A stretch of DNA of 64,000 nucleotides from Xanthostigma xanthostigma (GCA_963575645.1 OY754465.1:37211501-37275500); one strand, 5' to 3'. Shown: positions 47,056 through 60,115, numbered from the stretch's first letter. Notes: generated by a model from the sequence alone, not told the origin. Program-made: numbers and translations.

Positions 47056-47170
47056 GGTTCAATGGTTATCAAATGAGGGATCTCCAGGCAGCAAAATTGA
47101 TCACTGCGACTTCAATAACTGGGAAAATCTTGCTAGACCCGATTTCAAAGGTTTTTCTATTAGATTCTAA
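47056..47170 (+). CDS. ACYP: acylphosphatase, exon 3 (terminal)
   Basis: After atcttcaacag the exon completes the methionine codon, then reads VQWLSNEGSPGSKIDHCDFN and ends DFKGFSIRF plus TAA. WL..GSP.S.ID and the final F.IR are hallmarks of the acylphosphatase C-terminal half. With exons 1 and 2 the CDS is 306 bases, 101 residues, close to the family's usual 98-103. AATAAA follows at 47314. Confidence 0.9.
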
Positions 47171-47313
47171 ATATTTTATAATTCCATTGTTTGTTTAAAC
47201 CCAAATTTAATATTTCTATTTGTTATAAGTGTGGAAATTGTGATATCCAATTTGAAACATTGTTAAAAATATATTATATATCATTTTTTTTATTGTAATT
47301 TCTATTGTACTTT

Positions 47314-47319
47314 AATAAA
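47314..47319 (+). terminator. acylphosphatase poly(A) signal
   Basis: AATAAA 144 bases after the acylphosphatase stop codon. Confidence 0.55.
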
Positions 47320-47407
47320 ATAAAAAAAAAATTAGAATAAAACATCGATAGGAAATATTATGATAGAAAAAGATACCGTTTGATCTAAAAATAATGATTA
47401 TATTTGA

Positions 47408-48239
47408 CTAAAAATCAGTGGCGTAGCTAGGTAACCAAGGGCCCTGGGGCAAATAAAAAAATGGGCCCCACTGCTATCTAAACTAGTTAGGTTTTATCAA
47501 GTAAAAATATTAAATATACAAATACTTTAAAAATGCTAAGCTACTTTATCATCGATGATACATCACTATGAGTGGTACTAACATTTTTGGTACCACTCAT
47601 ATTGATGTCCGTTACGTCAATAAATCGTGTCAAATCTATAGGTTTAGAAAACTAAAATTATGGACAAAAAGAAGAAATCCAGTTGTGCATTTAAACGCAA
47701 ACATCGCCAAGAAAGAGAAGATAGTATACAAAAATTGCCCAAAATTGACAAGTTTTTAGTCAACCTTCTGCAAGTATTTCTGGACAATATTATATTTCTA
47801 TTGATAATGACTCAAATAATGTGGTAAAATCAAATAAAATTGAACCACCATATTGACCAGTACTAAAAAGTTTATTGACATTAGCTTACTTACTCCTGAT
47901 GCAGCATTAATTTTTTAACCGTTCTCAAAAAAAAAATCTTGACTCGAATTCACAATAAAACGCATATCGATGAATAATAAAACGCACATATCGCTATCCG
48001 TCAAATTGACAACACTGCCAACCCACAGAAAGAATTTAGGGGAATTCCCTAGGTATAACTTTCGAATTTCTCTCAACTGAGTTGCCATGATTAAAGTCGA
48101 GTTGCAACCTGTCATATTTATTTTGAAAATGGGAGAAATTTTCAAAAGTTCAGTTCCATCGAGATTTTCTGGTAAGGATCCGAGGGCCCCGGGGCACTGC
48201 CCCGCCTAGCCCCTAGGTAGCTACGCCACTGCTAAAAAT
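47408..48239. mobile_element. hAT element with 8-bp target duplication
   Basis: Element 47416-48231 (816 bp) begins cagtggcgtagctaggtaac and ends gtagctacgccactg, with ctaaaaat at 47408-47415 and 48232-48239. Inner ends are rich in gggccc/ggcccc. It carries a short remnant of a hAT transposase gene at 47660. Confidence 0.92.
47660..47860 (+). pseudogene. hAT transposase N-terminal remnant
   Basis: ATG at 47660 reads MDKKKKSSCAFKRKHRQERE then QKLPKIDKFL, a typical basic start of hAT proteins of the ZMYM/zinc-finger type. The in-frame continuation stops at 47827. The family-like continuation lies in another frame (SGQYYISIDNDSNNVV), so there is a frameshift, and the catalytic core is gone. Confidence 0.6.
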
Positions 48240-48376
48240 TCGTTCGACTTATGAATCTAATGTCCGAAAGATTAAACCTGCAATTGTTTCCAATGTCAGT
48301 AGAAATTAGGCCCTATGGGGACCGTGCGTGAAACATAGAGGCAGCACTAAAGTAAACAACGGAAATTATTTCTAAA

Positions 48377-48592
48377 ATGGACCAAATAATCAAGTATGGA
48401 TTTCTACCTGTTATTAATAATCGTGTACATGGCCAGAATAGTTCAAAAGGCGAAAAATTATATAATTCTGGTCATAATATGCCATCAATTTTTAATAAAT
48501 CCTTCCATAAAATGAACATTTTTACCACCAGGGAGCGTAAAAATCACGAAACTCGGTCCCCTATCAACTTGTTTATCCAAGCCTACTCATAA
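48377..48592 (+). CDS. small hypothetical ORF
   Basis: A 71-codon frame from ATG (context ctaaaATGG) to TAA, starting MDQIIKYGFLPVINNRVHGQ. It has no known domain or membrane segment, and codon use is as AT-rich as the flanks. It lies 145 bases past the hAT element. It may be chance; no poly(A) or splice evidence was found. Confidence 0.22.
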   Translation: MDQIIKYGFLPVINNRVHGQNSSKGEKLYNSGHNMPSIFNKSFHKMNIFTTRERKNHETRSPINLFIQAYS

Positions 48593-51500
48593 TATATCAT
48601 ATATTTTGTTGGGTTAAAAATCGATTTTTAACCCTTAATTAAAATCTACATAGCACAATTCTGACACTCTTACTAGCACATACGTGATGTATTGGCATAC
48701 CTACTGATACCACAAACTTTTCTCGACGATGACATAATATTATGATCGCATCTACTGCTATTTGAGTAAGAGAGATGACAGCTAAGATATTAATCTCTTC
48801 ATATATTTTCGACTTTTTCCTTCGAATATATTATTAACAGGTTGACTGCCAGGTAAAAAACTGAGAACTAATAACAAACAATTTGTTATAATAATAATAA
48901 TAAACGGATATGAACCCAATAACAGGGATTACAAATTTCTCATACTGAATACATGTTGTGTTAAAGCCCCGTAATGTTGAGGAGCATATGCAAGAAAAAC
49001 AATATTTTAAATTTTAAGGTTAACTCAACTCTTCGCGTAAACACACATGTTTGGTGCTAGGAACATTACTTAATACCCGTTCAACAAAACGATCTATTTC
49101 TATATTTATGCTATTAAACCCACCCAATGATATTTAAGGTTAAACAAACTAGAAAAAAATAAAATTCTTAAAAGAATTAAATGTATTATTTTTATAAACG
49201 ATACATTACAGCAAATAGAAAATAATAAGACAAAAAATGTTAATAATTGAAAACACACATTCTACAAATTATAATCAATCATTCTCGAATCGTTCACTAT
49301 AATATATTAAAATATCAACAACAGTAGTTGTTTTTACATCGAAGTATCTTCGATGCATTTTTATTTTATATTATGTAAGGTTCACTGCTCAATAAACACA
49401 CTGTTCACAAATCCAGACAATCTCACTTCAAAAACAAAACACTTTCACCCAACAAGCAGATCACTGTCCCATCCATCTTTCGCTCTCAGTTTCTTCAAAC
49501 ACCACTCATATCATCATCAAATTCATCATCCCACAATCTATAAACAAAAATAATATTACAAAAATTGTCAACCTTTGTGTATTGTTTTATGTTATAATAA
49601 TATAAAGACACGATATTTTATTTATTTGAAACCTATCAAATATCCTAATTTTCTCTTTTTATTAAAATTTCACATCTTATTTACTAATATGTAACCAAAC
49701 ATTCATTTTTTCATTTATATTTTCTTATATAATATATAAATGCACAATATTCCTTTTTTTTTTAATTTCAATAATTGATTTCATCTTTTATGACATTTGA
49801 AAATTATACGGGATGCAACAGAAGAATTGATTGATGAATTGTTATCACCGAAAGGGAAGGAAACGGTAGAATGCTTTGTGTATTGTTTATAGTCTACACC
49901 ATCTGACATGTATTGGGAAAACACTTCTTTGAAAACCGCAAGGGGAAAAACTTAAATTGATATTATGAAAATTCAGTAGAAGCATTTAACTTTAACTAAA
50001 AAGTTATATTCACAGATATGTCATACATAATCGGTATGTTTCAAAAAAAGTAAAAAAATAGATCAATTTCTAAAACTTTCTAATTCGTCAGATAGTGCTA
50101 GTAGCAAGTAAGGTATGCGTCAAAGCATAGAGTATATAATATACAGTAAGAGGCCTAACCTCTGTAAGTAACGTGGAACGTCCAATCCATAGAGAACTGA
50201 TTAATTTTAAATTAATTATTTCCATAATTACTATCAAATCCATTAATTGAACACTGTATAACCAGTACCGATAATTGACATTTACCTCACTTGCCAGTGG
50301 CGCTATCAGATGCAGAAAATAGCCTGGTAGTCTTCATCGGCTTGGCATTTTAATGAAAACATTAAATTATTTTTTTTACTCTGGTAATCCTGAACCATGT
50401 CAGATTATCAACGATACAGAAACTTATGTCCTCGATTGTCAAGCAGAATTAACGCTAACAATTTCTTTCCTAGGATGACACAGTAAAAGCTGAACAATCT
50501 TGTTGATAATACTTCTGTTTGCTGCACAGGAGTACTGATGACTTGACGATTATTAAGGTGGCATTTCATTTAAAATTGTTTATAGTCAAATCACAACGGT
50601 TCATATTTACTGTGTCAATTTGTCGACTGACATACTTGAAGAAGTATAATCCCAATACCTAAATTATCTAAAATGGTGTTTTATACGCAACTCACTAATG
50701 TAATCAATTTCCTTTCCTGCTGATAACAACTACACTTCGTTAATCAGTTTTGTTGTACCCGTTATATTAATAAAATTAATAGTGAGAAACAATCTTAAAT
50801 AGTTTGAAAAGAGTAATGCAATTTTTTCACACATTAATAAAATAAAAATCATTTTAAATCAATCGAGTTACTGATCCTGCAAAAAGAAATAGTTTTACAA
50901 TGAAGTGATACTAAATTAATACTATAAAAATTTACTAATTCACAAAAAGCAGAATTATACCCAACTTTGAGCAATCTCACAGACAGTGGTCTCATAGATT
51001 ACTACAGTTTGTTTATTTCTTTTATCATCTAGAAAAGTAAGTCTAAATACACTACTACAGTCAGTAGAGATTTTGAGTTCGGAAAAAACTTAAAAGTTTT
51101 GAAAATTTAGCGTTTAACTTGGTAAAATATATTGTTCTGGGTCTCAATGGCAATGTCATCATTTAGAAAAATATCTTGTCAAAATGGTGTCGTTTTCTTT
51201 GGTTCGCAAAAATTATATTTTACACAGTTAAATAGGACGTATAAATAAACATTTCCACAAATTTTTAAAACTAGCGGCTTTCATCCGACCTAAGGCCCTT
51301 TACCGTGTTTTACTGACTGCCATTATATTATGATAAAGTCAAATGAAGTGAAGCTGTATCTTGGATGTTCTTTCTAAGTTATAGGGTATGAGGAAAACAT
51401 AAATACTTCTATGAATTGCATTTTATTTTTTTTTATGTGTATTCATTGCAAAACAATAGAACGAACAGAAATCAATATTGGTTAAAAGAAAACTTGCACG

Positions 51501-54482
51501 ACTTTTTTCGTTGATTCAAAGTTGAACTGAAATAAATAAATGAAAATTCGTTTAAAACCCTTCTAAACAATAAAGTAAGTTTAAAAGTTTGACCTTGATG
51601 ACATGAACACATTTCGAGTTCAGTAGTGAAACTAAATAGAGATCTGTATTATACTAACGTAACATAGGCTGTGTTTTCATATTTATTATGAAACTGACGC
51701 ATGACACTTTATATTCAAGGAAACAAACGATTTGCAAATTGATCTAACAGCTAACCGAATAAGTTCTATCTGTTAACATATTCCAGAAGCCGTAACGAGC
51801 TCTAGCGGAAAAATGGATTACGTTTTTTCTCAGAGGGTGACAGACTACTTAAAACGAGCTTCTATTATACTAAATGTTTAGAAAAATTGTGATGAAATAC
51901 AGACAATAAAATCTATGGAAGTTCACTATTGTCAGAAGCAAATGCCATAGCACAAGTTTTATAAGAAATATATGACTATTTTAAGTCATTCAAAAAGAAA
52001 AGAGAAATTGAAAAATTAAGATCAGTACAAAATTTAACGGCTCATAAAATTCATAACAATAAAAAATAATAAATTATCAACAGGTCATTACTAAAAATGA
52101 GTTTTTTTTATTCATTCCAATTTATGAATTTTTCATTTTTAGTTAAGTTAACATCCATCTTGTACACTGTTGTATAAAACTTCAATTACACGCTGTTCCT
52201 ACAAAATTTACAATTAACTGTACAAAATACGAGAAGTTATAATGGCTTTAATAGATTAACCATAACGGATAAAATATGATTTTATTTATCTATGAAAAAA
52301 GAATATGTGAGATTACTATCATAACAGCTGAATGCAATTCCTTCTAATAATGAAAAATTGCATCTATCACATAGTTCATACAAAAAAAGAACAGTGTATC
52401 AAAATAACAATAAAAAATACCTGCGCCGGAAGTGATACTTTGCAGTAGCAGTATGTCTGGTCAAGATTAGAAAGCACGCCGAGTACAGCAAAAATTACTT
52501 TTTGGTCGAGATGCACGCACTATTTTTTGTGACATCTATTAAGAAAGTAGGATTTTTAAGATTTCCGATGACATTAAAAGAAAAATAAAGTCAATGCTTT
52601 ATAAGCGATTAGCTGAGACCTTGTCGTCATGAATAGTGAATGAATCAACAAACACCACAAAGCAAAAACGAATGTCTGAATTATATTGTCACCGGTGACA
52701 ATTTACAATGAACTACTTTGTTATATGTCGTCAGTGACAACGTACGTTATAGTACTTTGCCGTATGTCGCTCATAACAATCAGAAACGATGACTTTTCGT
52801 TAACCAAAAAGTTAAAAATCCCAATTTCTTGGTAGATTGCATAAAAACATATTTTGCTCTAACAAACACAACTATATATGCTAATTCGTAAAATCGATGT
52901 CAAAAAATGAAATTAATGCCGTTATACAAAAACTATTATTTTGTAAATGCTTTTTGAGATTGATATGAAATACGATAATTAGATAAATTATACAAATTTA
53001 AATTAGTTATTTTAGTAAAAACTTTAATGATAACTATCAAATGAAAAAAGCGTATAAAGATTTTACAGTTTCATCTAAGTTTAGGGGACATTTTAGTAAC
53101 CCGTCTACAGGTAAAAAAAACACCTTCCTTTGGTTACCTTTGTTTAACTCGGTACTTTTACTATTCAATACGACAGTGCTGTTTACATATTGTGGGAAAA
53201 TTTGTCGCGCTTGCGCCTTTGAAAAGCAAAAAAAAAAGGTTTTACTAACGATAATCAAGGTGATTACCAAGGCCTTAGCAACAGAACCACTCTGAGTAAT
53301 CACTTTTGTTTGTTTCTTATTCTACTAAGCAAAGTGACTATCACAATGATTAAATTGATTACGCGGGATGTTCATAACAGTGGAATTTGTAAATGTGTGT
53401 TGTTAGCTAGTCGGATTTTTTTAATGTGAGGAACTAAGAGGGAAATTTGTTAATTTAAGTTAACGTATTAAAACTATTTTTGATTTTGATGTTTTTTATG
53501 TTGTCATGTTATTTAAAAATTAAACATTCATTTTCATAGTAATCTGTTGCCATGAAAAATCATTTTTTTTTAATAAACTCAAATTAATAAACAAAACCGG
53601 TACAGAAAAAGAAGTATGTTATGTTAAAATTAGAACTAAAATAATGTTTTGAAAACGATTTTTTTTTGCATAATATTTATCGAAAGAGAATGAAGGAAAA
53701 TGACGCTAATAAAAAATATCATCTGAAGTGATTTACCTGTTCGGTAGTATTACGCTAGATTTCATAATGGTATTATTTTTAATTTATAAAAATCTTCATT
53801 TATATAACACAAAATTCTTCAGACATCTTTAGGGTTTCTTTTGTACATTCAGTTTGGTATAAGGATATTAAGTTTCAAATTTTTAAATGACAAGTTGTTG
53901 TGTCATTTTTGATAGGTGCAATTTTTAAAATCACTAAAGTCTAATTTACAAGATCTGGTCCTCACACTAAAAAAAATCCGACTGTTTATAGGTACGTTCG
54001 TTTAAAACGAGTGACAAAGAAGATTTGTGAATACCCGCATAGTCACTTGTTATTAATGCCTTACCTGAATAGCATATTAAACATTAGTGATTACAGTGGT
54101 TATAAATTTTATAATCACTGTAGTAAGCAGTGATTAGAACCAAACATTTTTTTTTAATTTAATATTCAATTCACAGATGTGGTTGATAATGAAGCTGTCT
54201 ATATGAACAATAAAGGTAATGAGTGTGGAGTCGGTAACTATAGGAAGGTTACCACCGGTAGACCAAGGAATAATATACTTTAAAATAATCATATTATTTT
54301 TAATAATATGGAAAGAAATATTGGTCTATTCAAAATAAAAATAATTGATTATAATAATAAATTGTTACCTATTTACAAATATGAGCTATGTGACGGATGA
54401 ATTAGTTGGTATCATCCATGAATGTGTGAGATGTGTCGTGATAGTGTGAAGAGGGAGACAAAGTGGAGTGTAGGCAAAGGGG
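48593..54482. other. long stretch without recognised genes
   Basis: Very AT-rich. Notable parts are the G-poor tract at 49380-49560, paired words ctactttg..atgtcg at 52712 and 52754, and a small palindrome at 54090-54145 (gtgattacagtggttataaa). Frames at 53037-53303 are open on both strands without coding bias. The left part of XPO1's 3' UTR should lie just below 54483. Confidence 0.35.
49380..49560. repeat. short G-poor tract
   Basis: The plus strand has almost no G and many ca/cc words, resembling 1640-2935. Confidence 0.35.
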
Positions 54483-54629
54483 CTAGTCCTGCATTTCCTC
54501 GGGAACTTCGTGTGGATTTAAGATGCCTGGTACAGACAGTTGAACCCTCCTCTTTTCCTCCTGCGCCGCTAACAAAGCCGCTTCTCGTTCTTCCAGGAAC
54601 AAATCAGAATCATCTTCACCGGTGTATTC
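54483..54629 (-). CDS. XPO1: exportin-1 (CRM1), terminal exon
   Basis: On the minus strand, after acceptor ctctaaatcaatag, it reads EYTGEDDSDLFLEEREAALL, then QEEKRRVQLSVPGILNPHEV and PEEMQD before TAG. This is the conserved acidic C-terminal tail of CRM1, with the SVPGI.NPHE.PEEM signature. The tail helix regulates cargo binding and release. The exon is in phase 0 with the exon at 56764-56907 and lies 2.1 kb downstream of it because of a nested transposon insertion. Confidence 0.93.
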   Translation of the reverse strand, partial: EYTGEDDSDLFLEEREAALLAAQEEKRRVQLSVPGILNPHEVPEEMQD

Positions 54630-54919
54630 CTATTGATTTAGAGAAATTAAAAAAATCATAATGATATTCAATATAATAATAATTACAAATTATTCCTAAA
54701 ATACTTTTCTAAATGATTGAGAAAACTATTAGATATTTATAAAATGGCCCGAAATTCTTAGCCTTACATAGCTTTTTTTAACAGAAATAGCAAACCGTAT
54801 TTAGTTTTTTGTATTCTCATTAGTTTGTAAAATTCCATATTCCCCCCTTCATTTTTCCTATTGTTAGTTGATCTTAAAACAAATTTATAGGTTATGTTAA
54901 AATATTTATGCTTCTTTAT

Positions 54920-56163
54920 GTATAAATTAGTGATGTGCCGGATCGTTAAAAATGTATATCCGCGGATACGGATCTTAACTTTTTTAGAGTACGCGGCGGT
55001 AAATATTGCACATCGACCTTTGGAAAGAGACTATCTGTTATGGGAAAAAGTTATTGACTTCTTTAAGAGTTAACTCTCATAAACAGATTGTCTATTTCCA
55101 AAGATTGATGTGCAATATCTCATTATAAAGATAGTTTTTTATTACCTTTGAGTTATGTACTATTGGTACTCACTACGATAAATTTTTGCAATATAAAGGT
55201 GCCAAATACGATTTTAAGAAATAAAAAATAATCTGAATGGAATTTAACAGTTTTTTATTATTACCTAATCACCTATATATATAAAATTTCATCTATGAAT
55301 TGAAAATTAATAAGGTAAAAGATCCGCCATAAAACTAACGGATACGGATCTTTCTTCTCCCTTGGATATCCGCGGATACGGACAGGGCCGTAACGTGGAT
55401 TTTGTGGGCCCTGGGCAAGACCTTCAAATTGGGCCTCCCTCAATAAAAAAAAAAATTGAGAAAAAACTTACCATATAAATTATGGTTATAGTTCCTGTTC
55501 TTTCACATTTTTAAAGTTTAGTAGGTATATCACTTAATAAATAAACACAAAATAAGGAATCTTTAAATTGGTCCTGTCCATATTTTTTGTAAATTTTTTT
55601 TATTTTATATTTATGAATAAAAACGAATTAAAAAAAATTGTCTATGAGGCTATATTTGGACTGATGCGGATAACCCTATTTATTTATGGAGTGACATGTG
55701 TAGAGCATGTGGGATAACCTTTAAACGAAAAATTCTAGGGAATATTTCTGGTTGTTCATCAAATTCATTGTCTGTTTCAATGGATGACGCGCTGGAAATA
55801 GAAAATACCGATGAAGCAGATGACACCGATGACAGTTAAGTTAGTTTAATCCAAGTTTAAGTTTTAATCTTGTTTTATAATACCGGGCCTAAGTATTGAG
55901 AATTAAATAAATATGTTATTTTAAATAAAAATTCTAATAGCATATGCTGGCCTTTTTGGGCCCCGTCTATCTGAGCCCCCAGAGGTGTTACTTATATATG
56001 TGATTTGTAATATTCATTAAAATACGAATGGAAATAATTGAGATAATTTTTTATCAGGGTCTTCTTGGGCCCCCCTGGACCCTGGGCCCTGGGCAAGTGC
56101 CCCTATTGCCCCTGCCTAGTTACGGCCCTGGATACGGATATCCAGCACATCACTAGTATAAAT
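54920..56163. mobile_element. outer hAT element in the XPO1 intron
   Basis: Element 54928-56155 begins tagtgatgtgccgga and ends tccagcacatcacta. The eight-base duplication gtataaat is at 54920-54927 and 56156-56163. It contains an inverted repeat at 54998-55037 / 55078-55117 (tattgcacatc and complement) and repeated ccgcggatacgga words. Without the inner element it is about 470 bp, non-autonomous. Confidence 0.9.
55375..56138. mobile_element. inner hAT element nested in the outer hAT
   Basis: Element 55383-56130 (748 bp) begins cagggccgtaacgtgg and ends ctagttacggccctg. The duplication gatacgga is at 55375-55382 and 56131-56138. Ends are rich in gggccc as in the element at 47416. A degraded coding stretch near 55640-55840 may be transposase C-terminal sequence; it was not assigned. 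Confidence 0.9.
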
Positions 56164-56763
56164 GTAAGTATACATATTTTTAAAAGCCACTAATTGCTAG
56201 GGTTTAGCACTAATTTATATGTTGAATTAATTATTATACTTAATAAATCTCTAACACTGACTGACTGACAGACAGACAACGCACAACCTAAGCCGGTGGG
56301 TCTAGAAGTATGAAATTTTGCACAGGAGCTCCTTATATAACGTAGGTGAACACCAAGAAAGACTTTTTGAAAATCAATCCTCGAGAGGGGTTAAATATAT
56401 GTATAATCTATAAATTAAAAAAATGCCAACTGTCTGCAAATTATGGACAATACTAAAAACTGCAAATATCTGATAAATACATATTTTACTACTGTGGAGT
56501 CGAAGGCTCCATTACTGTTTTGTAAAACATTGTTCCATCTCTAGTTTATAACAAATTGAAAATTTATTTTATACTTTCATAATACTAAAACCTAAGAATT
56601 GAGTGTTCATAATAGACGAATAACAGAAATGTCATAAGAACAATGGCAGGTATACATATTTAGTAATTCATAAACTTTTCAAAATGTGTTGGCTGAAAAA
56701 CTTCCTTTTGGTGGCTTTCAAAGTAGGTAAGTTAAAAACAAAAGCATTAAATGCGTCACTTAC

Positions 56764-56907
56764 CCTAATTTGGACTAAGAAATCTCGTAAATGTTCTTTA
56801 AATGCTGGTATATCTTGATTAAGATTAAACAGACCTTGAACAGTGATTTTTATTTGACCATCCGTCAAATGTGGAAAAGCAGATCGAAGTAATGTTGCCA
56901 CAAATTC
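56764..56907 (-). CDS. XPO1: exportin-1 (CRM1), penultimate exon
   Basis: A 144-base phase-0 exon after acceptor ttctttttaacag and before donor gtaagt. It reads EFVATLLRSAFPHLTDGQIK then GLFNLNQDIPAFKEHLRDFL and VQIR. This is HEAT repeat 21 of CRM1, nearly identical to vertebrate CRM1 around the GLF.LNQDIPAFKEHLRDFL segment. Confidence 0.95.
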
Positions 56908-57235
56908 CTGTTAAAAAGAAAAAGCACAATAAATTACTGTTTTCAATTTTCTTAATCAATTTTTAAAAGGCATATTTAGTATGATGTTCTCGGATAGCAC
57001 TATTATAATTTGTTTTTACACTAGTAGAACCATGACTATTGGCTGTGAGTAGTGTACAAGGTTAGGTTCTCATTTGTTTTTTATATGTTTTCATGTTTTT
57101 ACACTAGACCGTAACAGAATCAGAAGTGTAATTACACCGTTCATTTCAAAGAATATTTATGAAATATTTTTGCACTTCCAAAACAAAAACATGAAATAGA
57201 GTTTAAAAAAGTGAAATAATCTAAAATAAATTTAC

Positions 57236-60115
57236 CTGAACATAAAGAGTATTGTTAGGAATTTGACCAAGCTGTACGACGATTCGCCCCGATTCAACTA
57301 GTTGGAACATGTATGCGAGAATCATGGCATGCATTAACAAACTAGCAGTATGAGATGTGTCCGTCACAACTGAAAAGACGTGCTGCAATATGTCGGTGAA
57401 GTATGTTTGGTAGAAAGATTGTGCAGCTTGTTCATGCTGTTCAACATTTTGCAACAGTTTCTGCAAGATTTGCAAACCCGTATCTGCAACGTTGCGCATT
57501 GTGTGTTTAAAAGCCCAAATTATACTGTCGAGTACAAGCTTGAACTGTGCAGGTGGAATACTTAAGAATGCTGGGAAGCAATGGTTATTCACGGCTTGCA
57601 ATAACAGGAAAAAATTTGTTCTGTGTTCGGGATATTCTTCAAAATCCTTGTTAATCATTTCGAGCGTACATTCGAACACAGCATCAAATATTTTCGGTAC
57701 TTCCGGAGTTATGTGACCTTCTAATTTATTAACGATACTCGCCATTGTACTGAGTACTTCCGGCTCGCGTGCCGAAGGTACGGCAGTGCGTTGGTAATCT
57801 AATAATACGGCATCTAACAATGGAGGAATGAAATTTTCTAAAACCATAACGTGATCGTTTGACTTGGATACCCAGCTTGCTATTAACTTTAAAGTTTCCT
57901 TTTTGATGACGCGCATATTTTTGATAAGCGGCTGTTTAGTTACACTTTCACCATTAAGCGCTATAGCTGCTGTTATGTTTTCAGACATAACTTTGTAAAC
58001 ATTCAGCATATCTAAATAAATACGACCCAGCTGCACTACATAAGGATGACCCAATGCCTTGCACGCTCTGACATTTGTTTTCAAAATGCTCGCTAACTGT
58101 TTGACCGCATCCGGATCTTTTAAGATGTCGACGTTTTTGCTCGCCTGACTTATAATATCATCCCAAACTTGATTCGGCAACATCATATATTTTTCTATCA
58201 GCGTTTCTTGAGCTGCTTGATCAGCTTGGGCTGAAATCATATACCCAACTGCCTCGTAAAAAGTATGTACTTGTTGGGTTTGCAAATCGCAAATTATAGA
58301 ACTAATGGAACGAAGGATATCTTCGATAAATGGAACAACTTCTCCCAATTGAACGGTGACAAAATGTCTCCTGCACTTATGGGCGATCTTGATAAACGTA
58401 TCACAAGCCATGTCCTGTACACCGTCATGCGTTTCATGCATGAATTCAAACAATTTGTTCACAACTGTTTTTAAAAATTTCCAATGCGCACGTAAAAATC
58501 GTGGATACTGACCGACCACATACATAATATTCGAGGCAATGATAGCTTTATTATCTTTTCCTTTTTTCTGTTCACACAGACCCAACAAATCTTTTATGAC
58601 CGTCACAAGAAAACGTTTCTCGTCTTCCTCGTGCATAGCTCCTGAAATACTGCCGATAGCCCAGCAAAGAGTATTCAAATTCTTCCATGACCATTCCGTT
58701 CCAATCACTTGATTTTGCAATTTTTCCGTCATGATTCTTTCAGTATCGACGTAATCTAAATGTGTCAGATAGACGAGTGTTTCGCGCATGTTTTTATACA
58801 AGTTGATGGAATCTGTATCTTTCATAAATTCTCTAACGACTTCGCCATTGTCATTTTCAACAACAAGAACTTCTTCCGGTTTGGCCATACGCGAAATCAT
58901 GATGTACCGTATTTTATTCAGAACATCATGATACAGAACTCTTCTTGATGTAGTCTGACATGTAAACATTGGTCCACCGGAAAATGGTGTTTCTCTATAA
59001 AGATCTGATGCTAAACTGTTCCAATATTCCAAACAGATTTTAAATATTTCAACTTCTTCAACCTCAGAGATCAAAACAAGGTAATGTAGAGAGTTTGCGA
59101 GCTGAGTCTGATGTGCTTCTGCCAATGTGCCGTGTTCTTTAAGAAACGTACACAAAAACATGGCTAAATTCTGGATGAAATTTTGTTCTTGGTCTTGACC
59201 TTGAGCATACGCTGCTCGCATGTCAGTCTGTAGAGGAAGCATCGCTTCGAGCTGTGCCATTGTCTGTACGAATAACTGAGAAAATTTGTCATCGTAATTA
59301 CTTACACTAACCGCAGCTATTTCAGTTAGGCATTTAAGTGTGACGTTGCGAAATAGAGGCACGGGTAAAAATTTGAACACCAACGTACTGATTAATTTTG
59401 TTTCAAATATGTAACCAAGAGGAATCCAATTTAGAAAAAGTAGTAACGTGTCCAGTGTAGCTCCGACCAATGGGGCATTTTGTGAATTTTCCAAAACAAA
59501 TTGACACAGTTGAAATATTTGTGAAAATTCTGAACACATAGTATCTTTTAGGTGCTTAGCTTTAGTTTGAGTCATTTGACCCGATGAATAATCAAATATT
59601 TCTTCGCTGAGCAATTTAAGAATAATCATATTGTTTTGGCAAAGTGATTCATTGGTTTTGCTGGCACCTACGATGTCAGGTATAAATGTCTCCCAATTTT
59701 TTGGCCATTCTCTCTTTAATACTTGGACTAAAATCATATTCAACTTATTAAGGTAGGTTTTATTTTGTTCCAAAGAGGCTGGGTCTTGACTTATTTTAAT
59801 GATGAGACTAACTATATACTTTTTAATGCCTTCGCACTGATCTCGAGGTAATACTTTCCATCGTGTTTTGATAACTTGTTCCAGAATCTGTAACGCGTAG
59901 TATTTAGTTTGTTGATTACTTGAGAATTCCAATATCGTATCTACTCTGGTCCATGCGTCAGGATGTTCTTTGAGAGTTGTGAGTATTTCCTGGGCAACAC
60001 GTTGCTGCTCACCGACTCCTGCATACATGCTCACAACTACATTATCAAGAAGAGCAATGTCGAGTTTTTGGTTAAAATCAAGCAACGCAGCAGCTTGTTC
60101 TCCGAGTGTAGCCAT
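57236..60115 (-). CDS. XPO1: exportin-1 (CRM1), main coding exon
   Basis: This exon encodes the first 960 of 1056 residues. XPO1 is the nuclear export receptor: with RanGTP it binds leucine-rich export signals and carries proteins and RNPs through the nuclear pore. The importin-beta N-terminal domain (about residues 38-105), the exportin-1-like domain (about 120-270) and the HEAT array are intact. The export-signal groove keeps the cysteine attacked by leptomycin B (Cys514, in LLGLCEQKKGKDNKAI). The start was set at MATLGEQAAA because the 32 upstream in-frame residues lie in 5' UTR behind a splice acceptor (exon starts 60190). The donor is CAG then gtaaat at 57235. Total length is close to the family's usual 1060-1075. 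Confidence 0.97.

Larger units (their letters stand above)
54630..56763 (-). other. last intron of exportin-1
   Basis: A GT-AG intron of 2134 bases; more than half is two nested hAT-type elements (54928-56155). A Helitron H3-like 5' fragment lies at 56245-56400 (actgactgactgacagacag). Confidence 0.85.

Noticed and set aside
53037..53303. Overlapping frames of 84-88 codons on both strands
   Set aside because: Open on both strands with AT-rich codons; composition effect.
54422..54661. 79-codon plus-strand frame
   Set aside because: Antisense shadow of the XPO1 terminal exon.
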